Shown in pieces: positions 43,381-51,310 of a stretch of DNA of 64,000 nucleotides. Under the pieces are notes generated by a model. It made no database searches and was not told the DNA's origin. It saw only the letters and a list, made by a program, of their open reading frames with translations. The DNA is from an uncultured Fodinibius sp. (GTDB taxonomy: Bacteria; Bacteroidota; Rhodothermia; Balneolales; Balneolaceae), in the NCBI GenBank assembly GCA_913056455.1, contig CAJXMJ010000002.1, forward strand, positions 496,001 through 560,000, given 5' to 3'. Within the stretch, counting starts at the first letter, position 1; the number at the start of each line of letters is the position of its first letter. Made by a program: the position numbers and the translations under genes.

Positions 43381-43407
43381 TTGCTTCAAATTCATTTGTT
43401 ATGTTTG
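43381..43407 (+). promoter_or_regulatory. Candidate promoter of the two-component operon
   Basis: TTG at 43381-43383 is followed after 16 bases by TATGTTTG at 43400-43407, a full match to TAnnTTTG. The start codon is at 43415, so the transcript would be leaderless or nearly so. Confidence 0.5.
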
Positions 43408-43414
43408 GATTGTC

Positions 43415-44092
43415 ATGAAACTATTAATTATTGAAGACAACGAGGATTTACTGCAGAACATCCAGACGTATCTGAAGCGTGAAGGATATATCTGTGAATC
43501 TGCCAAATCATATTCAGCCGCTTTCGACAAGGTGATGTCATATACCTATGATGTGGTACTCATCGATATTATGATTCCCGGCGGTTCAGGCCTCCAGGTT
43601 TTGAGAGAGTTGAAGTCGGTAAATCCCGAAACCGGTACCATTATCATATCAGCTAAAAATGCCCTGGACGACAAAGTAGAAGGGCTGGAATTGGGCGCTG
43701 ATGACTATATCACCAAACCCTTTCAGCTGCCCGAACTACACGCGCGTATTAAAGCTGTAAATCGTCGGCAACAGCGAGATGGCAAGGAAATTATTAATGT
43801 GAACGAAATCTCCATCAATACCAAAACAATGGAGGTTACGGTGGATGGAAATCCCGTAAACCTTACGCCCAAGGAATACGAGCTGTTGCTTTATTTTTCA
43901 TCCAACAAAAACCATGTGCTTTCAAAGCAGACCATTGCTGAACATCTTTGGGGTGACTACGTCGACCATCTTGAAAACCTTGATTTTCTCTATCAACACA
44001 TTAAAAATCTGCGTAAAAAATTAGAGAACGCCGGAGCTGATGATTATATCGAAAGTGTCTACGGCATAGGATACAAATTCAAAGTCCACTAA
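43415..44092 (+). CDS. OmpR-family response regulator
   Basis: Receiver domain (1-120) with acidic residues E7-D8, phosphoacceptor Asp51 (LIDIMIPGG) and Lys101 (TKPF). The C-terminal winged-helix DNA-binding domain spans about 130-224 (LTPKEYELLLYFSSNKN and YGIGYKF). It is a transcription factor that would activate or repress nearby genes. The sensor kinase starts five bases after its stop, so the two form one operon. The TonB-dependent receptor just downstream is the obvious target candidate. Confidence 0.95.
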   Translation: MKLLIIEDNEDLLQNIQTYLKREGYICESAKSYSAAFDKVMSYTYDVVLIDIMIPGGSGLQVLRELKSVNPETGTIIISAKNALDDKVEGLELGADDYITKPFQLPELHARIKAVNRRQQRDGKEIINVNEISINTKTMEVTVDGNPVNLTPKEYELLLYFSSNKNHVLSKQTIAEHLWGDYVDHLENLDFLYQHIKNLRKKLENAGADDYIESVYGIGYKFKVH

Positions 44093-44097
44093 TTAAC

Positions 44098-45363
44098 ATG
44101 AAGCTGATAACAAAATTTGTCCTGATTTACCTTACGGTAACCATTATTGTGCTGGGTATAGCGGGATTTGTGTCTTATCATATTATCAAGGGCGAACTCG
44201 ACAACGAACTTAAGTGGCGCTTTTTGGATCGCATTGAACGCGTAACGTACCTGCTGGAACAAGGAGAAAACCTTGAAAGCACCGTGCAAGATGACGATGA
44301 CACCAATTTAAAAATAGTGGCCCTACCAAATCGTGTAGAACCAGATGTGGAAATTCGCGACACCTTGGTTTGGCATGACCGTCTGCAACAGCGCGAACCC
44401 AATCTGAAAATGGTAGCTTACCGAAATGTTGACGGGTCCGGTTACCGTATTACAACCTATGGAGCTCTTGTTGAATCTGATGACATCACTGAGGCTGTAA
44501 TACAAATTCTTCTCTGGATTTTAGGCCTGCAAGTGATTGGTGCGGTTGGCGTCGGCTTTATCGTCTCAAATCGCCTTTTTAAGCCGTTTCGGAAAACATT
44601 AAAACAAATCAAAAACTTTACGCTGAAGGATAAAAAGCCGATAACCGCTGAAGAAACATCCGTAAGCGAATTTGACGATTTAAATAAGTTTGTCGAAGAA
44701 ATGACCAGTAAGGCAGTATCCGACTACAAGAATCTCAAAGAGTTTGCCGAAAATGCCTCACATGAGCTTCAAACCCCCCTTTCCATCATCAAGGGAAAGC
44801 TGGAACTTCTTACACAAACGGACCTTTCGACTGAGCAGTACAAATTTGTAGAGGATAGTCAACGATCGGTAAAAAAGCTATCAAGGCTTAGCGAATCGCT
44901 GGCGCTGCTTACAAAAATTGAAAATCACGAGTTTACCGAAACAAAAGAAGTCAACCTATCAGAGCTGATTACTGAAAGTATTCAGTCTTTTGATGAGTTT
45001 ATTGCTCTTAACGGCCTAACAGTTGAAGCCGAGGTCGAAGATGATGTTACTGTACAGATGCATCCCGTACTTGCAGATATTTTGTGGACAAATCTTTTCC
45101 AAAATGCCATAAAACATAATGTTAAAGAAGGAAGCATTGATATTTCATTAAACAGCCAACGCCTACGCATATCTAATACCGGGGACCCCCTCTCCTCAAC
45201 ACCCGAAGAACTGTTCCAGCGTTTCAAAAAAGATAGCGTCGATTCCAACTCTATCGGACTCGGCTTAGCGATAATCAAACGAATTGTTGATCAATATCAT
45301 TATACCATTTCATATACCCACAAAGATGGTTGGCATACAATCAACATTGATTTCCAACACTGA
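44098..45363 (+). CDS. Membrane sensor histidine kinase
   Basis: Two membrane helices at about 7-29 and 134-156 enclose a periplasmic domain of roughly 105 residues that I do not recognise. A short HAMP-like linker follows, then a HisKA domain with His222 (SHELQTPLS). The HATPase_c domain keeps LFQNAIKHN and GLGLAIIKRI but the D-box is a divergent ISNTGDP. It is translationally close to the response regulator. The periplasmic domain is the part that would read the signal. Confidence 0.93.
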   Translation: MKLITKFVLIYLTVTIIVLGIAGFVSYHIIKGELDNELKWRFLDRIERVTYLLEQGENLESTVQDDDDTNLKIVALPNRVEPDVEIRDTLVWHDRLQQREPNLKMVAYRNVDGSGYRITTYGALVESDDITEAVIQILLWILGLQVIGAVGVGFIVSNRLFKPFRKTLKQIKNFTLKDKKPITAEETSVSEFDDLNKFVEEMTSKAVSDYKNLKEFAENASHELQTPLSIIKGKLELLTQTDLSTEQYKFVEDSQRSVKKLSRLSESLALLTKIENHEFTETKEVNLSELITESIQSFDEFIALNGLTVEAEVEDDVTVQMHPVLADILWTNLFQNAIKHNVKEGSIDISLNSQRLRISNTGDPLSSTPEELFQRFKKDSVDSNSIGLGLAIIKRIVDQYHYTISYTHKDGWHTINIDFQH

Positions 45364-45471
45364 GAAATCTTCAAATTTTATTCAGTATTCGTTCAGTGTT
45401 TGAACAGTATCACCTGTTATCTTTTTGAACAAGATAAAATTAATCACTGATATCTTTACCAAAACAAAAGC

Positions 45472-47907
45472 ATGAAAAAGTTAACCTTATCACTTTCCCT
45501 GCTATTCCTTTTTGCAAACTCTTCCTTGGCTCAAACTGAGGGCACTGTAACAGGCACCGTTGTAGATCAAGAAGATGAGCCCCTGTCCAGTGCTTCGGTA
45601 GCCATCTACGACTCAACCCAGTCCAATATTATTACCGGTGCCTCTACTGACGGCGGCGGGAACTTTTCTATCGATATTTCGCCCGGCCAATATGTGTTGA
45701 AGATCACCTTTCTTTCATTTCGTCCCTACACCCAGGAGGTCCAGGTAGTAGAAGGCGAAACAAATGAGCTCGGCACCATTGCCATGACACCCACCGCTGA
45801 AGACCTTGGAGAGCTTTTTGTACGCGCCGAGCAATCAGAAATGCAGATGAATTTCGACAAGCGTACCTTTCAAGTAGGGCAGGACATCACCAGCCTTGGC
45901 GGCTCTGCAGTAGATGTACTCAATAATGTGCCTTCCGTTTCTACAGATATTGATGGAAATATTAGCCTTCGTGGTAATGAGTCAGTCCGAGTACTCATCA
46001 ACGGAAAGCCCTCAAGCATGGTCAGTGGCGATGTCGATGCCCTTAACAGCATCCCTGCCACAATGATTAAATCAGTTGAAATTATTACAAATCCCTCATC
46101 CCGATATGCCGCAGAAGGGTCCGGGGGAATTATTAACATCATACTAAAAAAGGATCAGCGTCGGGGATTTAACGGTAACTTTCAGGTTGGAACAGGACTT
46201 CCCGAAGAGTATGAAGGATCAGCTAACCTCAACTACCGTGTTGGAGATGTAAATCTGTTCTTCAACGGGGGACTGGATTACCGGAGTGAACCTGAAGGCG
46301 GGAGCTCTTTCCAGCGTTTTTCTGGTCCCGACACGACTTACATGTATCGAGAACAAACCGATTCGCAAGAGTCAGAACTTGACGGTGACCTACAATTTGG
46401 GGCTGACTTTTATCTCACAGAAACCCAAGTGCTAACTGCGAGCGCCTATGTTAGCGCCGAACAAGAAGAAAATAATGAAGACATTACCTATACTGATCTG
46501 GAGTACAGTCCGGGTGCTTTTACTGGTGATGTATTAGAAGAAACCTATCGCGAAAACAGACAGGACGGCGACGAACAAGACTTTGATGTAAATCTGGATT
46601 ACGAAAACAAAATCGACGGCGACGACCATAAACTGGTGGCCGACGCGAGCTTTGATATCAGCCAGGAAAAATCCACAAATAATATTGAAGAAACAGTTCG
46701 CCAGGGAAATGCCGATCCGCTCATGCAACGTGCCATTGATGAAGAAGAAGAGATGGACTTCCGCTTTAATGCCGAATATGAGCGTCCGATATTGGGAAAT
46801 GGTACGTTTGAAACCGGTATTCGCAGCGATTTTGAGTGGATGGATAATAGCTATCTCGCTGAAACTATGGTTAACGGCAATTGGATAGAAGAACCAAGCT
46901 ATACGGACAACTTTAAATATCGAGAAAATGTGAACGCTGCTTTTGCCATCTTGGGCTATGAATGGAATTCACTGTCCGGACAGGTAGGATTACGACTTGA
47001 AAACACCCGAATTAGTACTGAGGTAAAAAGCACAGGGACCGAAGCCGATCAAAATTACGTGAACTTGTTTCCCAGTGTATTTCTAAGCTACTCCTTTAAC
47101 GAACAGCAATCGGTACAAGCAAGTTACAGCCGGCGCCTAAGTCGCCCTTGGTCGCGCATGCTTATCCCATTTGATGACTTTGATGATCAGCGCAGCCAGT
47201 TTACGGGTAACCCGAACCTAACCCCTGAATTTAGCAACTCCTACGAGCTCGGATACCTGCATTACTGGAAATCCGGATCTCTGCTCACAAGTTTTTATCA
47301 CCGGTATCGCACTGATGTTATTGAGCGAATCACCGAAGCAGAACAGGGCGTTACGCGAATATTCCCCATCAACCTTGCTACTGAGAAGGCCTGGGGGGTT
47401 GAGTTTTCGGCCGACCAGGAAATAGCTGATCGGCTGAATCTTACTGCTAATGCGAACCTGTTTCGATCTAACTCAGAAGGTACCTACCAAGACCAAGTAT
47501 TCAGCAGTGAATCAGAAAATTTCCGGGCACGCATGCGTCTACGGTGGGAAATTGTTGATGGCTTGAACTATCAAGCATCCATGCGCTACCGCGGGCCTAA
47601 TGAAACTACACAGGGTCGTCGCGAAGGGATGACAATGATGGATACCGGGCTTTCCAAAGATCTTATGGATGGCAAAGCTAAAATTACGCTAAACATCAGA
47701 GATCTGCTCGATTCCCAGAACTTTAACTATACCGCTGATACTGACGGGAATCCTGCTACAGACTTCTATACACAGCGAGAATTCAGCTGGTCTTCGCGGT
47801 CCGCTACTATTAGCTTCCAATACTTCTTTGGAGAACGCGACCAGCAACAACGAAGAGATCGAGGACCAGGAGGGAATGGCCCTGAAGAAGGAATGGGAGA
47901 TATGTAA
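45472..47907 (+). CDS. TonB-dependent outer-membrane receptor (CarboxypepD_reg type)
   Basis: Outer-membrane receptor with a signal peptide cut after SLAQ, then a carboxypeptidase-regulatory-like beta-sandwich (25-105: GTVTGTVVDQEDEPL). A plug domain (about 120-225: DVLNNVPSVSTD, ISLRGNESVRVLING and SRYAAEGSGGIINI) precedes a barrel of some 580 residues resembling outer-membrane barrel family 3. No SusD partner follows, so polysaccharide uptake is unlikely; a peptide, siderophore or metal is more plausible. It starts about 110 bases after the kinase gene. Confidence 0.93.
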   Translation: MKKLTLSLSLLFLFANSSLAQTEGTVTGTVVDQEDEPLSSASVAIYDSTQSNIITGASTDGGGNFSIDISPGQYVLKITFLSFRPYTQEVQVVEGETNELGTIAMTPTAEDLGELFVRAEQSEMQMNFDKRTFQVGQDITSLGGSAVDVLNNVPSVSTDIDGNISLRGNESVRVLINGKPSSMVSGDVDALNSIPATMIKSVEIITNPSSRYAAEGSGGIINIILKKDQRRGFNGNFQVGTGLPEEYEGSANLNYRVGDVNLFFNGGLDYRSEPEGGSSFQRFSGPDTTYMYREQTDSQESELDGDLQFGADFYLTETQVLTASAYVSAEQEENNEDITYTDLEYSPGAFTGDVLEETYRENRQDGDEQDFDVNLDYENKIDGDDHKLVADASFDISQEKSTNNIEETVRQGNADPLMQRAIDEEEEMDFRFNAEYERPILGNGTFETGIRSDFEWMDNSYLAETMVNGNWIEEPSYTDNFKYRENVNAAFAILGYEWNSLSGQVGLRLENTRISTEVKSTGTEADQNYVNLFPSVFLSYSFNEQQSVQASYSRRLSRPWSRMLIPFDDFDDQRSQFTGNPNLTPEFSNSYELGYLHYWKSGSLLTSFYHRYRTDVIERITEAEQGVTRIFPINLATEKAWGVEFSADQEIADRLNLTANANLFRSNSEGTYQDQVFSSESENFRARMRLRWEIVDGLNYQASMRYRGPNETTQGRREGMTMMDTGLSKDLMDGKAKITLNIRDLLDSQNFNYTADTDGNPATDFYTQREFSWSSRSATISFQYFFGERDQQQRRDRGPGGNGPEEGMGDM

Positions 47908-47945
47908 TTAAGTTAATTGTGATTCAAATTAAGCTCTGGAGTGGT

Positions 47946-47953
47946 TATCTTTG
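47946..47953 (+). promoter_or_regulatory. -7 box ahead of the 69-residue protein
   Basis: TATCTTTG is a full TAnnTTTG match, 24 bases before the ATG. No TTG sits at the preferred spacing (the nearest is 26 bases upstream), so the call is tentative. Confidence 0.35.
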
Positions 47954-47976
47954 TGTAAACAACATAAATCGAATCT

Positions 47977-48186
47977 ATGAGCTCTGTGATTGAATCGTAT
48001 AAACTTGGCGATATTGCCGTTGAAATAAGTGAAACGGATCATCCCAATAAACTAAAGGTAGATTGTAACGACGGGAACTTTCACTCCGAGTTTACGATCC
48101 GTAAATACGAATACGAAAATTATAAGCGTCACATGAACCAGCGCATCAAAAACGCTTATGACAAGCAGTATAAGGAAGAAGAATAG
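47977..48186 (+). CDS. Small hypothetical protein
   Basis: 69 residues, soluble, with no signal peptide. The first half looks like beta strands (VIESYKLGDIAVEISETD, NFHSEFTIRKYEY), and the end is a charged helix. I recognise no family. It lies just after the TonB-dependent receptor, with its own -7 box and terminator, which supports it as a real single gene. Confidence 0.65.
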   Translation: MSSVIESYKLGDIAVEISETDHPNKLKVDCNDGNFHSEFTIRKYEYENYKRHMNQRIKNAYDKQYKEEE

Positions 48187-48210
48187 AAGTTAACACAAGT
48201 AGATACTTGT

Positions 48211-48249
48211 AAATGTCCGGTACTTTCGTAGTGCCGGACATTTTTTATT
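48211..48249 (+). terminator. Terminator of the 69-residue gene
   Basis: AAATGTCCGGTACT and AGTGCCGGACATTT form a long stem with a TTCGT loop and run into TTTTTTATTT. Confidence 0.9.
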
Positions 48250-48335
48250 TCAAGAGGTTTTTAATTCCCCAGCATCTCCTTTCTCCAAAGGGGGGGGATC
48301 ATATACGTTATTTCTGATACCGTAGATACTTAATC

Positions 48336-49202
48336 TTATTCAAATAGGTATTCCCCGGTGCGCTGCATATGCATTAACCGCTCTATGCGATCTTCGGTTT
48401 CGGGATGCGTAGAAAACAGGCTCATAAAATTTCCTCCACTAAATGGATTCACCGGAAACATATGCGATGTAGATCGCATGGCCGTATCCGACACATTCAT
48501 TGGAATTTGCTCAGCTGCTTTTTCGATACGCTGCAATGCTGATGCAAGCTGCTGTGGCTGACCGCATATTTCTGCCCCTACGCGGTCGGCTTCGTATTCG
48601 CGCGTTCTGCTAATTGCAGCCTGTAACATTGTTGCAGCAATAGGAGCCGTAATCAAGACAATAAGTGCCACAAACGGATTTGATCCCCGATCACTCCCGC
48701 CTATCGGGATGAAATATGCAAACTGCGCCAACATCGTTAGGGCACTAACAACTGTCGTTACAATGGTCTGTGTGAGTATATCACGATTTTGGATATGGGC
48801 TAGTTCATGTGCTATGACCGCCCGGAGTTCATCCTCATTAAGGGCCTGCATAATACCTTCTGTAACGGCTACCGCTGCGTTTTCAGGATTGCGTCCCGTT
48901 GCAAAGGCGTTGGGCTGGTTCTGGGGAATGACGTACACCGCTGGCATTGGCAGGTCTGCCTTGCGCGAAAGTTCTTCGATCATATTATACAATGCAGGGT
49001 GTGAACTTCGATCCACCGGATGCGCATCGTACATCCGAAGCACCATCTTATCCGATTTCCAGTAGCTGAAAAAGTTCATTGCCATCGCAAATACAAAAGC
49101 AATAATTAGACCCGTAGATCCGCCCAAAACCTGTCCTACCAGCATAAAAAGCACGGCAGCGAGAGTCATTAAGAAAACCGTTCGCAAACTATTTCTATTC
49201 AT
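48336..49202 (-). CDS. htpX: Membrane zinc metalloprotease HtpX
   Basis: M48-family inner-membrane protease for quality control of membrane proteins. Two N-terminal helices (about 8-28, 30-47) precede the zinc site HELAH in VIAHELAHIQNRD, with the third ligand Glu in SRTREYEADRVG. Two further hydrophobic segments at about 150-195 fit the family. At 288 residues it is normal length. It has an ordinary promoter region and no visible heat-shock element. Confidence 0.95.
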   Translation of the reverse strand: MNRNSLRTVFLMTLAAVLFMLVGQVLGGSTGLIIAFVFAMAMNFFSYWKSDKMVLRMYDAHPVDRSSHPALYNMIEELSRKADLPMPAVYVIPQNQPNAFATGRNPENAAVAVTEGIMQALNEDELRAVIAHELAHIQNRDILTQTIVTTVVSALTMLAQFAYFIPIGGSDRGSNPFVALIVLITAPIAATMLQAAISRTREYEADRVGAEICGQPQQLASALQRIEKAAEQIPMNVSDTAMRSTSHMFPVNPFSGGNFMSLFSTHPETEDRIERLMHMQRTGEYLFE

Positions 49203-49407
49203 ATCAATTGTTGGAAATTTGCAGTTTATTTTTTCTATCTGTTAAACGTAAAAATTGTTGCTTTGTTTTAGTCTCATAAACAATATTTCTTCAAAAAAAG
49301 TGTCGGGAAAATGTGACATAGGTTATCTATTCAATGGAATGGCAAATGCCTCTCATATTGTTAAATAATTCTGTATTTGTGCGAACAAATATGGAACCAA
49401 ATCTACA

Positions 49408-49416
49408 GAGGTGATC
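49408..49416 (+). promoter_or_regulatory. Extended Shine-Dalgarno that decides the rhodanese start
   Basis: GAGGTGATC is a 9-base match to the anti-Shine-Dalgarno end of 16S rRNA, 3 bases before the ATG at 49420. The GTG at 49411 lies inside it and so is not the start. Confidence 0.7.
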
Positions 49417-49419
49417 ACT

Positions 49420-49764
49420 ATGCCACTTACGATGCAACGTATATCTGCAACAGATCTTCACGATCGCATGACGAGCGAGAATCGTCCTGTTTTGATCAAT
49501 GCGTTGTCGGAGGAAGCCTTTGAGGCGAAGCGCATTCCGGGTTCTATCAACTTTACGGAACATAACCTCGAATGCGCAACAAATGTAATTCCTGATAAGG
49601 ATCAGGATATTGTAGTCTACTGCGCCAATTCGGATTGTGACGCCTCAACCAAACTTACCGAAAAGCTCACAGAGATGGGCTACAATAATGTTTGGAACTT
49701 TGAAGAAGGCTTAGCAGGATGGCGCAGCGAAGGCTATCGCCTCACAGGCACCGATGTAAGCTAA
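49420..49764 (+). CDS. Single-domain rhodanese-like protein
   Basis: One rhodanese domain of 114 residues. The fold markers are LINALSEEAFEAKRIPGSIN and VVYCANSDCDAS, whose first cysteine is at the catalytic position. NVWNFEEGLAGW is the usual closing block. Probable role is sulfur transfer or thiol-linked phosphatase-like function in the cytoplasm. It is a single gene with its own strong terminator. I see no DsrE or persulfide dioxygenase partner beside it; the DsrE gene in the window is 27 kb away. Confidence 0.92.
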   Translation: MPLTMQRISATDLHDRMTSENRPVLINALSEEAFEAKRIPGSINFTEHNLECATNVIPDKDQDIVVYCANSDCDASTKLTEKLTEMGYNNVWNFEEGLAGWRSEGYRLTGTDVS

Positions 49765-49790
49765 CATATATCACTTTTTGATTTTGGTAA

Positions 49791-49828
49791 GTCGCGGTCA
49801 TTCAGTTGGCCGCGGCTTTTATTATTTT
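49791..49828 (+). terminator. Terminator of the rhodanese gene
   Basis: GTCGCGGTC and GGCCGCGGC form a 9-bp stem with two G-U pairs and an 8-base loop, followed by TTTTATTATTTT. Confidence 0.85.
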
Positions 49829-49870
49829 GTGGCTACTCTTAATTAAAACTTTGTACTGCAATCTCTATTC

Positions 49871-51307
49871 ATGGAGCAACATATAAAAAAACTCGAGCAG
49901 CAAGCCCGTAAACTTGAAACTTCGACAAAAGAGAGAAAATCATTATTAAAGCAAGCCACTGATTACGGCGAAGACTTTTTGTCATCCCTTGCCCAAAAAC
50001 CTGCTTATGTGGATTCCGAATCCATGGGTAAAGGCGTATACGAACTCCCCTTTGAGGAGAAACCGAAAGATTTTGATCACCTGTTAGCAGTTTTAAAATC
50101 AGAAGTCGACAAGCCGGGCCTAAACCCCGCCTCGGGAAAACATGCTGGCTATATTCCGGGTGGCGGACTCTACCCCTCAGCCATTGCTGATTACCTGGCG
50201 GCCGTCACTAATCGCTATACCGGCGTTTTCTTTTCATCTCCTGGCGCTGTACGCATTGAGAACATGTGTATCCGCTGGATGAATGATCTCATCGGTTACC
50301 CCAAGGGAGCATCAGGAAACCTAACCTCCGGCGGTTCGATTGCTAATCTTATAGCACTGGTTGCTGCGCGAGATGATTCAGATATTAAAGCCAAAGATTT
50401 TAGCCAATCAGTAATTTATACTACCCAACAAGTTCATCACTGTGTAGTAAAAGCTATCAAGTTCGCCGGCCTGCGGGAAGCCACCCTTCAAACCATCCCT
50501 ATGGATAGCCGTTTTCGAATGAAAACTGATGCACTCGAAGAACAGATTAAGGCCGATCGAAAAGACGGCTTAATTCCGCTGACCATCTTCGCATCTGCCG
50601 GCACCACTGATCTCGGTGCCGTCGATCCTCTCAACAAAATTGGAGACATTGCCAACCGACATAATATCTGGTTCCATGTAGATGCAGCATACGGAGGCTT
50701 TTTCCTGCTCACCGATCACGGCAAAGAGGTAATGAGCGGCATAGAAAAATCAGACTCGGCCACCATCGATCCCCACAAAGGATTATTCCTGCCCTATGGA
50801 TCAGGGGCACTGCTCGTCAAAGACGGTAAGAAACTCTACGATTCGCAGCACATGTCGGCCAACTATTTACAAGACACCTATAAAGCCACCCAAGAAGCAT
50901 CGCCTGCTGATCTATCGCCTGAGCTTTCAAAGCATTTTCGCGGCCTGCGGATGTGGCTGCCGCTCCAGCTTTTTGGCGTTCAGCCATTCCGCGCTGCACT
51001 GGAAGAGAAATTATTACTAACCCGATACTTTTACGATAAGATACAGGATATTGACGGCATCGAAGTCGGTCCGGATCCTGAACTTTCAGTAGCATTTTTT
51101 AGATATGTGCCCGACTCCGGAGATCCTAATACATTCAATAAAAAGCTCGTCAATGAAATTCACCGCGATGGTCGTGTTTTCTTATCCTCCACCCATCTTA
51201 ACGGAACTATATACTTAAGGCTGGCCGTACTCAACTTTCGAACACATTTAGAAGATATTGATCTGATTTTATCGGTACTTCGAGAAAAGATTAATTTGCT
51301 GGAATAA
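49871..51307 (+). CDS. PLP-dependent group II amino-acid decarboxylase
   Basis: Aromatic-L-amino-acid/glutamate-decarboxylase family. The Schiff-base Lys303 is in TIDPHKGLFLPYG, Asp271 in VDAAYGGFF binds the pyridine nitrogen, and His189 or His190 stacks on PLP. LTSGGSIANL and ASAGTTDLGAVDP are conserved. At 478 residues it is full length. Whether it decarboxylates aromatic amino acids, aspartate or glutamate cannot be read from sequence. It is a single cytosolic enzyme and converges on the cyclase gene, with stops only three bases apart. Confidence 0.93.
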   Translation: MEQHIKKLEQQARKLETSTKERKSLLKQATDYGEDFLSSLAQKPAYVDSESMGKGVYELPFEEKPKDFDHLLAVLKSEVDKPGLNPASGKHAGYIPGGGLYPSAIADYLAAVTNRYTGVFFSSPGAVRIENMCIRWMNDLIGYPKGASGNLTSGGSIANLIALVAARDDSDIKAKDFSQSVIYTTQQVHHCVVKAIKFAGLREATLQTIPMDSRFRMKTDALEEQIKADRKDGLIPLTIFASAGTTDLGAVDPLNKIGDIANRHNIWFHVDAAYGGFFLLTDHGKEVMSGIEKSDSATIDPHKGLFLPYGSGALLVKDGKKLYDSQHMSANYLQDTYKATQEASPADLSPELSKHFRGLRMWLPLQLFGVQPFRAALEEKLLLTRYFYDKIQDIDGIEVGPDPELSVAFFRYVPDSGDPNTFNKKLVNEIHRDGRVFLSSTHLNGTIYLRLAVLNFRTHLEDIDLILSVLREKINLLE

Positions 51308-51310
51308 CAG

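Noticed and set aside
48281-48300. G7 run near a CTCC/AAAGG hairpin before htpX as phase-variation tract
   Set aside because: It lies outside any coding frame and downstream of htpX, so slippage would not switch a gene.
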